Assembly: GCF_947654165.1 (NCBI RefSeq)
Contig: NZ_CANTKB010000035.1
Location: 1-32,691, forward strand
Source: an uncultured Blautia sp.
GTDB taxonomy: Bacteria > Bacillota > Clostridia > Lachnospirales > Lachnospiraceae
Length of the DNA: 32,691 nt
Direction: 5' to 3'
Shown here: in pieces, positions 7,485-15,169 of the stretch
Layout of the letters: each line of letters starts with the position of its first letter
Position numbering within the stretch: position 1 is the first letter of the stretch
Program-made: the position numbers and the translations under genes
Notes under the pieces: generated by a model
The model's database searches: none
The model's input: only the letters and a program-made list of their open reading frames with translations
Told to the model about the DNA's origin: nothing

Positions 7485-7553
7485 ATGGGCTATGGGCATC
7501 TCAAGATTCCATAGCACAACCATATCGAATTAAAACGTATTTGCAACAACAGT

Positions 7554-9443
7554 TCAATCGCCAATTTCATCAGCATACTTCCAAACATAACCACCTGCAT
7601 GCTTCTGAACACCTTTTGCAGCATCTCGTATACTCTTGGAATTTACACCGGTTTCACGTACAGCTTGTGCAATAGTATCATATCGTTTGATTAAAGTCAT
7701 ATCATCCGTCAATTGCAAAATAGCACGCCCAGTTGTTTTCGTAGAAGTCTCAGAAATAATTTTTATATTTTCATTTTTTATCTGTTCTTTTTCTAATTTC
7801 TTTTTCTTAGCCTCTTGCTGTTTGTATAGCAATTGTATTGCTTTATCTCGTTGAGCTTCTAAACGACTAACATTTATTCCATTTTTTCTTTCACGCACAA
7901 TGCCTTCGTCTAAAATATCTATTTCGTTTGCATAGTCTTTCAGTTTATGATATGCCATTGCATAAGAGTCATAAAGAACCGGAGCATCATATCCATTATA
8001 TCTTGCCTGATCAAACAGTTTGATTGCATCTTCTACATTTCCCTCTTTACGGAGATTATCTCCTTTTTCCCAGAATGGATATCCTTCATCATAGCCATTT
8101 TCCCAATTATTTTTATTGCGAATACCAGCTAATGGAACTCTATTATGAATAGGCTGAATAATGATATCTTCTCTAGAGATTCGAGATTTATCATTAGAAT
8201 TCTTTATGGTTTCCGAAACAACTTTCTCCGTCAATTTTCTCTTTTCAGCACTTTCAAGCAACGCTGCAACATCCATATCAGAAAGATGATTTAACATAGC
8301 TGGACTGTTTTTATGTTCTGCTTCATATCGCTTATTAAATTTAAAATAATCCAATGCTGACTTACGACATTTCGCATAAATGCTAAATAAATATGATTCC
8401 AACGGCTCCAATTCGAACGGACTATTGAAATATACTCTTACATAATCCGAACCACCTTCACTCATTGTACATGGCTCTATATTACAATTTAGTTTTCCAA
8501 CACTTGACTTTTCAACAATAATGTATTTTCCCTTTTTGGCACATTTAAATTTCAAAATAGAATATAGGTAACTTACATCAACGTAATTGCTACTGTTTTT
8601 ATAAAACCCTAACCATTTAGAATCACCACCTTTTTTCATGATGCAGTTCTGAATGTAAGCACATATCTCCATTTCTTCGTCACATGGTTTACTTTTTTCT
8701 AAATTTCTTAATCTTTTTTCTTCCTCTTTTTCTTCTATTTGCAGTAAGTTCCAAAGAATTTTCCCACATATTTCTGCATCTGTAACAGCTCTATGAGATT
8801 GATTATTTACAAGGTCAAAATACATAGCAACCGTATCTTGTTTATAGTTATGCAACCCTTTGATTAAACTACGCGAAAGTGAAAGTGTATCTACATAAGA
8901 AATTTTTCCATCATATCCAAGACGCATTAATGTTTCTGAAAGAAAATTCATATCAAAAGACGCATTATGTGCACATATAGTAGTTTGCTGTTTTAAAGCA
9001 TCTCCTAGAAAGTCTACTAATTCTGCATACACAATACATTCTTTCGGTGCGTCTTTTACCATTTCATTTGTAATGTGATTAATAGCGGTGGCACTGTATG
9101 GAATAAAGACTTCTGGATTAACCAATGAACTATATCCTTTGATAATCTCTCCATTTTCAAATAAAACAGCTGCAACTTCGATTATCTTATCATTCATCGG
9201 ACTTAATCCTGTCGTTTCAACATCGAAAGCAATATAACGTTTTTTCAATTCTTTAACTGTAGCGTAATCCACTTGCTTTTTATATGTACCAACGTATCCT
9301 CTTATCAATTGTTCTTTTACTGTTGGTTCCGCTTTTTGCGTGACCATATTCACTGTAGTTTTTTCTTGTTTATCTTGCTTTACTGGTATACTCTGTTGTG
9401 ATTCTATTGCTTTTTTCTTGAATAATTTATCAAATATTCCCAT
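7554..9443 (-). CDS. DEDDh 3'-5' exonuclease fused to TPR-like and NUMOD1-like domains
   Basis: A 629-residue protein. After a charged N-terminus, residues about 68-232 form a DnaQ/PolC-epsilon-type exonuclease with all five catalytic positions: Asp74 and Glu76 (FDVETTG), Asp164 (HNASFDMNFL), His217 and Asp222 (HRAVTDAE). A middle region of unknown fold follows. Next comes a helical TPR-like stretch at about 455-530 (FWEKGDNLRKEGNVEDAIKL and following), then a lysine-rich coiled segment. The C-terminal ~45 residues resemble the NUMOD1 DNA-binding module of homing endonucleases (eAv/I...GGYVWKY). The domain set suggests a DNA-processing or repair exonuclease brought to a specific site rather than a replicative proofreader. 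It starts 10 bases after the XRE gene stop, behind AGGAGA, as the last gene of a three-gene block. Confidence 0.85.
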   Translation of the reverse strand: MGIFDKLFKKKAIESQQSIPVKQDKQEKTTVNMVTQKAEPTVKEQLIRGYVGTYKKQVDYATVKELKKRYIAFDVETTGLSPMNDKIIEVAAVLFENGEIIKGYSSLVNPEVFIPYSATAINHITNEMVKDAPKECIVYAELVDFLGDALKQQTTICAHNASFDMNFLSETLMRLGYDGKISYVDTLSLSRSLIKGLHNYKQDTVAMYFDLVNNQSHRAVTDAEICGKILWNLLQIEEKEEEKRLRNLEKSKPCDEEMEICAYIQNCIMKKGGDSKWLGFYKNSSNYVDVSYLYSILKFKCAKKGKYIIVEKSSVGKLNCNIEPCTMSEGGSDYVRVYFNSPFELEPLESYLFSIYAKCRKSALDYFKFNKRYEAEHKNSPAMLNHLSDMDVAALLESAEKRKLTEKVVSETIKNSNDKSRISREDIIIQPIHNRVPLAGIRNKNNWENGYDEGYPFWEKGDNLRKEGNVEDAIKLFDQARYNGYDAPVLYDSYAMAYHKLKDYANEIDILDEGIVRERKNGINVSRLEAQRDKAIQLLYKQQEAKKKKLEKEQIKNENIKIISETSTKTTGRAILQLTDDMTLIKRYDTIAQAVRETGVNSKSIRDAAKGVQKHAGGYVWKYADEIGD

Positions 9444-9453
9444 CTCAAATCTC

Positions 9454-10269
9454 CTATCTTTTCCTCTGTAACATATGCACCATCATTTTGTGAAACATTT
9501 CCTGTTCATACTCATCCAAGTCCATCCCCATACTTTGAAACATCCCCATAACAATTCTTGACATATCATTTTCGTTAAAACTTGGCTTCTTCTTTTTCTG
9601 AAATATTGCCTGTTTTTTCATAGTGACTATTTGATTTTTTAATTCTTCTGTACTGATATCTTGTTGTGGTACATCATATTCTTTCTTAATATCTTTCAGC
9701 ATGGACAGGAAAATGCTTTTGATTTTTTCAAGATCAGCCTCGGTTCCAGTAACCTTTTCTGCATTAAGTCTACGAATATCATGCTGTCCTTCGATTCTAT
9801 GTTCCGGATGTTCCTTTATAAAATCTTTTATATTTGCAGTTCCTATATCTATAATTGCATTTCTACTAGCAAAACCAGTGTTATGAGCTTCTGTAAAATA
9901 AGCATTAACAATATCAAGAAGTACAGGAAAATATGGATGTTCTAACATTTTACTTAGTAAACTTCCATTTACTTTTCCTTGCAATAGTTGAAGCAGCGCT
10001 TTATTGGTCAGTCCTAATTCTTCCAACTCAACATTCCTTCTAATACGAACATCTGATATGCAAAGTAAATAATCCGTTGACACATTATAATATTCTGCAA
10101 ATTTTATAACCAAATCATGACTGACTGATTTTGTTTCTCCACGTTCAATTCGACTTAATACCGATGCCTGGATATTTAATTCATCTGCAACTTCTTTTTG
10201 TGATTTCCCAGTTCCGTTACGAAGATCACATAATCTTTGATAAATGTTATCCGCTGGCAATGATTTCAT
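9454..10269 (-). CDS. XRE-family helix-turn-helix regulator with long C-terminal region
   Basis: A 271-residue protein whose residues about 9-66 are a classical Cro/CI-type HTH (KSQKEVADELNIQASVLSRIERGE, then YYNVSTDYLL). The remaining ~200 residues are mostly helical and charged, with a KKKK-rich patch and a methionine-rich end; no known sensor or peptidase domain is recognised. The start chosen is ATG 10269, seven bases after AAGGA; the longer frame from 10317 has no ribosome site and would overlap the GNAT gene. It probably regulates its own block. A perfect 18-base palindrome near the promoter of the upstream GNAT gene is a candidate target. Confidence 0.82.
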   Translation of the reverse strand: MKSLPADNIYQRLCDLRNGTGKSQKEVADELNIQASVLSRIERGETKSVSHDLVIKFAEYYNVSTDYLLCISDVRIRRNVELEELGLTNKALLQLLQGKVNGSLLSKMLEHPYFPVLLDIVNAYFTEAHNTGFASRNAIIDIGTANIKDFIKEHPEHRIEGQHDIRRLNAEKVTGTEADLEKIKSIFLSMLKDIKKEYDVPQQDISTEELKNQIVTMKKQAIFQKKKKPSFNENDMSRIVMGMFQSMGMDLDEYEQEMFHKMMVHMLQRKR

Positions 10270-10294
10270 AACATCATCCTTTCCATGTAACTTA

Positions 10295-10756
10295 TTATTG
10301 CAATTCCATTTCATCATTCATCTTAGTGAATCCATATTTCTCATATAATGGTTTTCCCATATTTGTTGCTTCAAGAGAGATTGCATGTATTCCTCTCTGT
10401 TTTGCTTCAGCGACCAATAAATCCAACGTTTTATAAGCAATTCCTTTTCTTCGATATTCCGGCTTTGTATACATATTCATTATGTATGCCTTTTTGCCTG
10501 TTGGATTATGAAACGTAGGCATTACCTGAAAAAAACTTATCCCACCTGCACCAACAAATTCGTGACCATCAAAAACCAAGTATGCCACATGGTTATTTTC
10601 CAAAAGAGATTTTTGATAATATAGATACGATTGTTCCTTAACATAAGACATATCCATATCATCACTAAGCTGATTTGCAGCACGAAGAACGGTAATTCTG
10701 GTTTCCGTTAGTATTTCTATATCCTCAAGGACCGCTTTTTTATAATTCAATTCCAT
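10295..10756 (-). CDS. GNAT-family N-acetyltransferase
   Basis: A 153-residue single-domain GNAT. The acetyl-CoA loop is YTKPEYRRKGIAYKTL (R-R-K-G-I-A matching the Q/R-x-x-G-x-A motif), preceded by the beta-strand AYIMNM and followed by the A-I-S-L-E-A-T and P-L-Y-E-K-Y-G-F motifs. The substrate is unknown; small GNATs of this type modify amines on antibiotics, polyamines or protein N-termini. It is the first gene of the block that continues with the XRE regulator and the exonuclease fusion. ATG 10756 is preceded by GAGG nine bases upstream. Confidence 0.85.
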   Translation of the reverse strand: MELNYKKAVLEDIEILTETRITVLRAANQLSDDMDMSYVKEQSYLYYQKSLLENNHVAYLVFDGHEFVGAGGISFFQVMPTFHNPTGKKAYIMNMYTKPEYRRKGIAYKTLDLLVAEAKQRGIHAISLEATNMGKPLYEKYGFTKMNDEMELQ

Positions 10757-10787
10757 AATTGCTTACCTCAACAATAACTCAGTTTCT

Positions 10788-10819
10788 TATATCATATCGC
10801 ATCTAACCCTCTACCACAA
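10788..10819 (-). promoter_or_regulatory. Likely promoter of the GNAT-XRE-exonuclease block
   Basis: On the minus strand TTGTGG (near 10819-10814) and TATGAT (near 10796-10791) are spaced 17 bases apart. The -35 is weak, but the -10 is good and lies about 35-40 bases before ATG 10756. The -35 touches an 18-base palindrome at 10818-10835. Confidence 0.5.
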
Positions 10820-10835
10820 TTGCAAATTTGCAATT
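10818..10835. repeat. Perfect 18-base palindrome, candidate XRE operator
   Basis: AATTGCAAATTTGCAATT reads identically on both strands. The half-site AATTGCAA recurs at about 10858-10865. Position at the upstream edge of the GNAT-block promoter suggests binding by the XRE regulator encoded in the same block. Confidence 0.55.
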
Positions 10836-11184
10836 TTTCATCCCTCCGTCATTGTCAAATTGCAATCGCCGTCAATATTCAAGGCACTTCAAAAATTCGT
10901 GTTATCCTCACCTTATCAAAAGCAGAAATTGCTTTCGCACCTTGACAATTAGAGAAACCGGAATCGGCGGTAAGCATATAATGACACTCACTTCTAAGAT
11001 AGACGATCGGGGAGGCTCGGCACTAAAACGGCGAGTTATGGATAAGTCCATAAGAGGAACGTGAAAGACCGTTCACCAAAGAAACTGGAATCTCGGCTCA
11101 ATCGATAAAGCTGCAAATGGGACTTGCACCAATAGGAACAGGGATTCATACAATAACGATAAGGCAGAGAGGATGTGATAACAC
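10836..11184. other. Non-coding stretch between cargo and recombinase module
   Basis: About 350 bases without a convincing gene. Composition is less A+T-rich than the flanking cargo. It contains a motif in two copies (GAAACCGGAATC 10954-10965 and GAAACTGGAATC 11081-11092), and a 7-base stem with a tight loop (TTATGGA 11036-11042, TCCATAA 11047-11053). A short stem TGCAA/TTGCA lies near 11,112-11,128. An open frame at 10828-11064 crosses the region but shows no protein-like features. It may be a leader, a structured RNA, or a recombination or transfer site; nothing settles which. Confidence 0.4.
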
Positions 11185-11373
11185 TTGAGTAAACCAACCT
11201 ATTATCTTTGGAAAAATGATTTTTCTACACAAGAAGATTTTGAAACAGCAAAGGAAAAATATAGGAAACTGGGATTTCGAGTTGTCACATATTTGGATGG
11301 GCAGAATGATAAGAATATTCACGATGGCTTAAAGGCAGTAATCAAAAATCACTACTGTAACACGAGCAGTTGA
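11185..11373 (+). CDS. Small conserved-looking protein next to the recombinase
   Basis: A 62-residue protein starting with TTG. The composition is protein-like: aromatic N-terminus (TYYLWKNDF), a charged helix (TQEDFETAKEKYRKLG), a strand (FRVVTYLDG) and a C-terminal amphipathic helix. It has no named domain. Similar small genes often sit just upstream of serine recombinases in Clostridia elements, where they may be accessory or directionality factors; this is from general recollection and is not proven here. The ribosome site is poor (GAGAGG about 13 bases before the TTG), and an ATG-TGA minimal frame lies between, so the start is uncertain. Confidence 0.6.
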   Translation: MSKPTYYLWKNDFSTQEDFETAKEKYRKLGFRVVTYLDGQNDKNIHDGLKAVIKNHYCNTSS

Positions 11374-11398
11374 TAAATTTTCTTCCCAAATATATTCT
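11370..11398 (+). promoter_or_regulatory. Likely promoter of the serine recombinase
   Basis: TTGATA (11370-11375) and TATTCT (11393-11398) are spaced 17 bases apart, about 50 bases before ATG 11452. The -35 overlaps the end of the preceding small gene. Confidence 0.45.
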
Positions 11399-11451
11399 AT
11401 ATTTACATTATTCATGTTAATATATTTCATATAAAGAAAGGAAGTGAGTTT

Positions 11452-13401
11452 ATGAATGTTGGATATGTACGTCTATCAAGAGATGATGACAAACGAAATT
11501 ATGTTTCTATCGAAAATCAGAAATTAATTATTAGCCAATTTGCGGCAAAATGTAACATGGTTATCGACCGCTGGTATGAAGATGATGGCGTTTCAGGTTA
11601 TATTTTTAATAGACCTGGACTTAACCAGTTAATGGATGATTTGGATAAAGACATTGATCGAGTGTTTGTAAAAGACCTTTCACGCGTTGGACGTCACAAT
11701 GCAAAAGTGCTCCTTCTTTTGGAAGATTTTAAAGAGCGAAAAAAAGAACTGATTGTTGTTGATACAAATTATAATTCAGAAACCGATGATGATGATACAA
11801 TCGGTATCACAACGTGGTATAATGAAAAATATGTAAAAGATATCAGCAGAAAAATCAAACGTGCTCTTGAAGCTCGTCAAAAAGAGGGAATATTGATGAC
11901 ACAGCCACCATTTGGATATAAAAGAAATGAAATAGACAAATCCAAAATAGAAATCATACCGAAAGAAGCAGAATATGTGAAGATGGTCTATGACCTTTAT
12001 CTGAAAGGCTCCGGCTATCGCATGATTGCCAATTATCTGACTGAAAATAAAGTTCCAACACCTTCTATGGTTCGCCATGAGCGTGAACTGGAAGAAGGCA
12101 AAATCACAAAACGTCAGATTGCAACAGTGTGGTCTGACTCTATGGTCAAAGATATGCTTGGAAATGATTTTTATATCGGAACTTTACGTTTGCGAAAACG
12201 TGCTCGTTCTACTGTTCACGGGAAAGACAAACGTGTTCCAAAGGATGAACAGTATGTTTTTGAAAACCATCATCCAGCCATCATTGACAAAGCTTCTTTT
12301 GATCTAATTCAGGATATGAAGGAAAAACGTGTCAAGAACAATTATCGTGGCAGTCGTGGGCAATGGATTGGTTCTGAGATACCGAATCCATTTGGAAGTT
12401 GCCTCTTTTGTAAAGATTGTGGAAAGCGTTTGACTCCAATCAGAAGAACAACTTCCAGTAGAGAACGCAAATATTATATCTGTACCACATACAACATCAA
12501 GGGCAAACGTTATTGTTCAAAATCACATCTTATCGAAGAAGAAGATCTGATGGAAGATGTTGTAACTTACATCAAGCTCTGTCGTGATTCACTCTGCGAA
12601 GTTATTGCCACCTATGATATGAAGGATTTCGATTCTGAAAAAAGAACGGTTGAAGAAAAGCGTTCCGAAATTCAAAATCAGATTGACGAACGAAAGAAAC
12701 AACTGAAAGTTCTTTTTACTCAGAAAGTTAGAGATTTATCCAACGCTCACTGGAATGAGGATATTGTCAATGAAACCTATGATGCACTGCAGCAAGATAT
12801 TCTTTCACAGATTCATGGACTGGAAATGCAATTAAGTGAATTAAATGATACCAGTCTGGAGAATGAAGATGTAAAAGATAAACTCCAGAATGCATTACAG
12901 GTGGTTGATAAAATTATTGAAAATGGTATTCTTGACCGTAAGGATATTGAAATCCTAATCGAACGTATCGAAGTGGATGAAGATGGACTTCCTGAAATCG
13001 AATTAAAATATGGTCTGTCTGGTCTGATCAAGTATAGTCCGGCACAGGAAATGAATCGTCGTGAGAACGAAATCATTTACCATACTATGAGACTGATTTA
13101 TGAAGATGAAAGAGGTTACACCTCCGCAAAATATTTATCAAAGGCACTTACTGATTTAGGATATCCAAAATCCAAGAGAAGCGTATTGCCCTATATTGGA
13201 CTCATGATGGATATGGGTATCGTAGAACCAAGTGATAACTCATTGAAACCATATACCATTGTTAAAACAAAAGAAGAATTACAGAAGGTAATGGATGATT
13301 TTTACCACGAAAAACTGGCAAAAAATAATGATGGATCAATATATGCCCATGATTTACATGATGTAGCGAACGACAGGTGGCATGCCGGAGATGGTTTTTG
13401 A
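11452..13401 (+). CDS. Large serine recombinase (site-specific integrase)
   Basis: A 649-residue recombinase. The resolvase domain (about 1-145) starts GYVRLSRDD with the nucleophile at Ser9 and Arg7, and continues with VSIENQ, DDGVSGYIFNRPG and VFVKDLSRVGRH. A recombinase domain follows (about 160-290; PPFGYKRN, YRMIANYLTENKVPTP). Next is a zinc-ribbon (CLFCKDCGKRL with later YYIC and RYC) and a coiled coil at about 400-470. It catalyses integration and excision through a Ser-DNA intermediate. ATG 11452 follows a GGAAGTGAG ribosome site. The last codons and the stop TGA lie in target-gene DNA, so the integrated form has a C-terminal tail set by the insertion site. In the circular form the tail would differ. 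Confidence 0.95.
   Translation: MNVGYVRLSRDDDKRNYVSIENQKLIISQFAAKCNMVIDRWYEDDGVSGYIFNRPGLNQLMDDLDKDIDRVFVKDLSRVGRHNAKVLLLLEDFKERKKELIVVDTNYNSETDDDDTIGITTWYNEKYVKDISRKIKRALEARQKEGILMTQPPFGYKRNEIDKSKIEIIPKEAEYVKMVYDLYLKGSGYRMIANYLTENKVPTPSMVRHERELEEGKITKRQIATVWSDSMVKDMLGNDFYIGTLRLRKRARSTVHGKDKRVPKDEQYVFENHHPAIIDKASFDLIQDMKEKRVKNNYRGSRGQWIGSEIPNPFGSCLFCKDCGKRLTPIRRTTSSRERKYYICTTYNIKGKRYCSKSHLIEEEDLMEDVVTYIKLCRDSLCEVIATYDMKDFDSEKRTVEEKRSEIQNQIDERKKQLKVLFTQKVRDLSNAHWNEDIVNETYDALQQDILSQIHGLEMQLSELNDTSLENEDVKDKLQNALQVVDKIIENGILDRKDIEILIERIEVDEDGLPEIELKYGLSGLIKYSPAQEMNRRENEIIYHTMRLIYEDERGYTSAKYLSKALTDLGYPKSKRSVLPYIGLMMDMGIVEPSDNSLKPYTIVKTKEELQKVMDDFYHEKLAKNNDGSIYAHDLHDVANDRWHAGDGF
13366..13385. other. 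Right attachment junction (attR) of the element
   Basis: Element DNA meets the substrate-binding-protein gene here. The chromosomal reading frame is recognisable from Gly-Gly-Met-Pro-Glu-Met (about 13,376 onward), a conserved spot in NMT1/SsuA-type binding proteins. Upstream the only coding frame is the recombinase. The crossover core is probably within GGTGGCATGCC, but without attL it cannot be placed to the base. Confidence 0.6.
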
Positions 13402-13948
13402 GTATATTTTGAAAGAAAAAGGCATGGACCCGGATAAAGATATGAGCATTGACCGAAGCATTGATTTCGGTTCCACAGCGGCAGCTTTCTCAGGGGGACA
13501 GGGAGATTTCAGTGTGGAGTTTGAACCGTCTGCTACAGCCTTGGAAAAAGAAGGAGCAGGATATGTGGTGGCATCCTGCGGTGTGGAATCCGGCTATGTT
13601 CCCTATACAGCCTATAGTGCCAAAGAAAGCTATATGAAAGAAAATCCTGAGGTAATTCAAGGGTTTACCAATGCTCTGCAAAAAGGTATGGACTATGTAA
13701 ATGCTCACACCCCGGAAGAAATCGCAGGTGTTATCCAGCCGCAATTTAAGGAAAGTGATCTGGAAACAATTACCACTATTGTAAAGCGGTATCAGGAGCA
13801 GGATACCTGGAAAGAAAATCTGATTTTTGAGAAAGAAAGTTTTGAACTTCTGGAAGATATTCTGGACAGTGCAGGAGAGTTAGAAGAGAGTGTGTCATAT
13901 CAGGAGTTAGTAAACACAGACTTTGCAGAAAAAGCAGCAGATGAATAG
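13382..13948 (+). pseudogene. ABC transporter substrate-binding protein, C-terminal remnant cut by the element
   Basis: The 188-residue open frame is the C-terminal part of an NMT1/SsuA/ThiY-type periplasmic-binding lipoprotein. It has the domain-2 sequence MPEMVFEYILKEKGMDPDKD, then FGSTAAAFSGGQGDFSVEFEP and a SGYVPYTAY strand, and ends in helices with EVIQGFTNALQKGM. Such proteins are usually about 330 residues with a lipoprotein signal peptide; the signal peptide and N-terminal lobe are missing and must lie beyond the left end of the element. The transporter (nitrate/sulfonate/thiamine-precursor class, substrate unknown) is therefore probably inactive in this strain. Codon use matches the chromosome to the right, not the element. 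Confidence 0.85.
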
Positions 13949-13954
13949 AAAGAG

Positions 13955-13980
13955 GCAGGGATGTTTTTGGGCATCCCTGC
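13955..13980 (+). terminator. Terminator after the substrate-binding-protein remnant
   Basis: GCAGGGATG (13955-13963) pairs perfectly with CATCCCTGC (13972-13980) over an 8-base loop, followed by TTCCTTAGTTT. It lies between two convergent genes (the remnant and the CYTH gene) and may serve both directions. Confidence 0.65.
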
Positions 13981-13989
13981 TTCCTTAGT

Positions 13990-14445
13990 TTATGCTTTTG
14001 TTCCAGGCATAGCCATGGCACTGTTGTGATATTTTCCGGAGAATGTTACATCTTCTCCGAACCATTCAGGAGGTACAAATGCATTGGCTTCTTCTTCAGA
14101 GGAAAATTCCACTTCTGCCAGCCAGAGGTTTTCGTAAGGAGCATCAAACACATCTAATTCAATGGTAAGTCCCTGTGGGAGCGGAAGCAGATACCTGGTT
14201 TTGGTAAGAATCAGGCCATCTGCTTTTTTTAACAGATGCTCGTAGGATTCCTGGTTCAATGGCAGATTGTACTCCTCCCGGACCATAAGTCCCTTACCTT
14301 TATAAGTGAGGATATACTGGTCATCCTGCCTGCGGATACGGACAACCGGATTGGTGCATAAATAAGCCTGCTGGATTTTTTTGCATGGATAAGTGCTCAG
14401 ATTTTCCGGCAGTTTGTGGATAAGATATTTTCTTTCGATTTCCAT
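13990..14445 (-). CDS. CYTH-domain protein (triphosphate tunnel metalloenzyme family)
   Basis: A 151-residue CYTH protein with the signature MEIERKYLI at the N-terminus (alternating Glu residues and Lys). It continues with VRIRRQDDQYILTYKGKG, REEYNLPL and ELDVF, L-A-E-V-E-F-S-S-E-E-E-A: the charged strands that line the tunnel. The family hydrolyses inorganic triphosphate or related phosphorylated substrates with Mg2+ or Mn2+; some members cyclise ATP or act on thiamine triphosphate, and the substrate cannot be predicted here. The start is ATG 14445 with an AGGAGG site six bases upstream; a longer frame from 14469 would include that site. Confidence 0.9.
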   Translation of the reverse strand: MEIERKYLIHKLPENLSTYPCKKIQQAYLCTNPVVRIRRQDDQYILTYKGKGLMVREEYNLPLNQESYEHLLKKADGLILTKTRYLLPLPQGLTIELDVFDAPYENLWLAEVEFSSEEEANAFVPPEWFGEDVTFSGKYHNSAMAMPGTKA

Positions 14446-14471
14446 ATAAAGCCTCCTGTGAAAGGTCATTC

Positions 14472-14500
14472 TTGCAGTTTCTTTTCAGGTATCATATACT
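14472..14500 (+). promoter_or_regulatory. Promoter of the GNAT gene at 14540
   Basis: TTGCAG (14472-14477) and TATACT (14495-14500) are separated by exactly 17 bases. Transcription would start near 14507, about 33 bases before the TTG start. Confidence 0.7.
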
Positions 14501-14519
14501 TTTTGATAGAAAAAAGCAA
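14491..14519 (-). promoter_or_regulatory. Promoter of the CYTH gene
   Basis: On the minus strand TTGCTT (14519-14514) and TATGAT (14496-14491) are separated by 17 bases. The -10 overlaps that of the opposing GNAT promoter by two bases. Confidence 0.65.
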
Positions 14520-14539
14520 GGGATGGAGGAGAGCATATC

Positions 14540-15079
14540 TTGAGATTTCAAATGGAGAAAATGACAGCAGAAAATTTACCGGAGATCATGGACGTAATGG
14601 AGGACGCTAGAAAGTCTGTTACAAAACAGGAATGGTTTGTTGCAGATGAAGAGGACTATGTAAAACAGGTACTGGAAGGAAATGGGTTTCTGGTAGGGGC
14701 CAGAGAGAAAGAGAGCCGGGAACTGGCGGGGTTCTTTATGGTGTTTTATCCGGACGCACAGGACAATCTGGGACAATACACAGGGCTTACGGAAAAAGAG
14801 CTTTCCAAGGTGATCTATATGGACTCTGCGGCTGTGAAGGAAAAATACAGGGGAAATGGATTGCAGGGACGTATGCTCAGACAGGCAGAAGCATTGCTGA
14901 GACAAAATCAGAAAGAAAAGGGACAGACAGTACAGTATGGGATGTGTACCATACACCCGGATAATATCAGCAGTCTGCATACCATGGAGAAAAATGGATA
15001 TGAGATTGCGGCCAAGAGGAAACTATACGGAGGATTAGACCGCTATATTCTCTGCAAGAAAATCAGCAGCAGTTTATAG
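14540..15079 (+). CDS. GNAT-family N-acetyltransferase
   Basis: A 179-residue single-domain GNAT. The acetyl-CoA motif is KEKYRGNGLQGRML, preceded by VIYMDSAAV and followed by T-I-H-P-D-N-I-S-S-L and M-E-K-N-G-Y-E. The substrate is unknown. The TTG start at 14540 is supported by GGAGGAGA about ten bases upstream; the in-frame ATG at 14552 has no site of its own. It is transcribed away from the CYTH gene through overlapping promoters and is not obviously part of the following DJ-1 transcription unit. Confidence 0.85.
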   Translation: MRFQMEKMTAENLPEIMDVMEDARKSVTKQEWFVADEEDYVKQVLEGNGFLVGAREKESRELAGFFMVFYPDAQDNLGQYTGLTEKELSKVIYMDSAAVKEKYRGNGLQGRMLRQAEALLRQNQKEKGQTVQYGMCTIHPDNISSLHTMEKNGYEIAAKRKLYGGLDRYILCKKISSSL

Positions 15080-15128
15080 AAACTTTAGAAAATCATGTAT
15101 TTGTTTAGATGAAATACAGGGAAATGTG

Positions 15129-15137
15129 TGCTATGAT
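15129..15137 (+). promoter_or_regulatory. Possible extended -10 promoter before the DJ-1 gene
   Basis: TGCTATGAT gives an extended -10 element about 30 bases before the gene. No good -35 is present at the usual distance. Confidence 0.4.
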
Positions 15138-15169
15138 AAGCATAACAAATTTCAAAGGGGGATATGGAA

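Larger units (their letters stand above)
1..13380. mobile_element. Integrative element, right-hand part, with serine recombinase
   Basis: The region from the window edge to about 13,376-13,381 looks like inserted DNA. It ends with a large serine recombinase whose reading frame runs into a chromosomal gene that is broken at exactly this point (substrate-binding protein, C-terminal part only). Cargo genes are A+T-richer than the chromosome to the right and are accessory in type: RloA/RloB, an E2-E1-JAB fusion, a glycosyltransferase, an XRE regulator and an exonuclease fusion. No conjugation or phage structural genes are seen in this part. The left end and the matching half of the target gene lie outside the window, so total size and class (mobilisable island, ICE or simple recombinase element) cannot be told. 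Confidence 0.75.

Noticed and set aside
7475..7675. 66-residue plus-strand open frame
   Set aside because: It lies mostly antisense to the end of the exonuclease gene, is histidine/glutamine-rich and has no ribosome site.
10828..11064. 78-residue plus-strand open frame in the non-coding stretch
   Set aside because: It starts in the palindrome, lacks a ribosome site and shows no protein-like pattern; several hairpins cross it.
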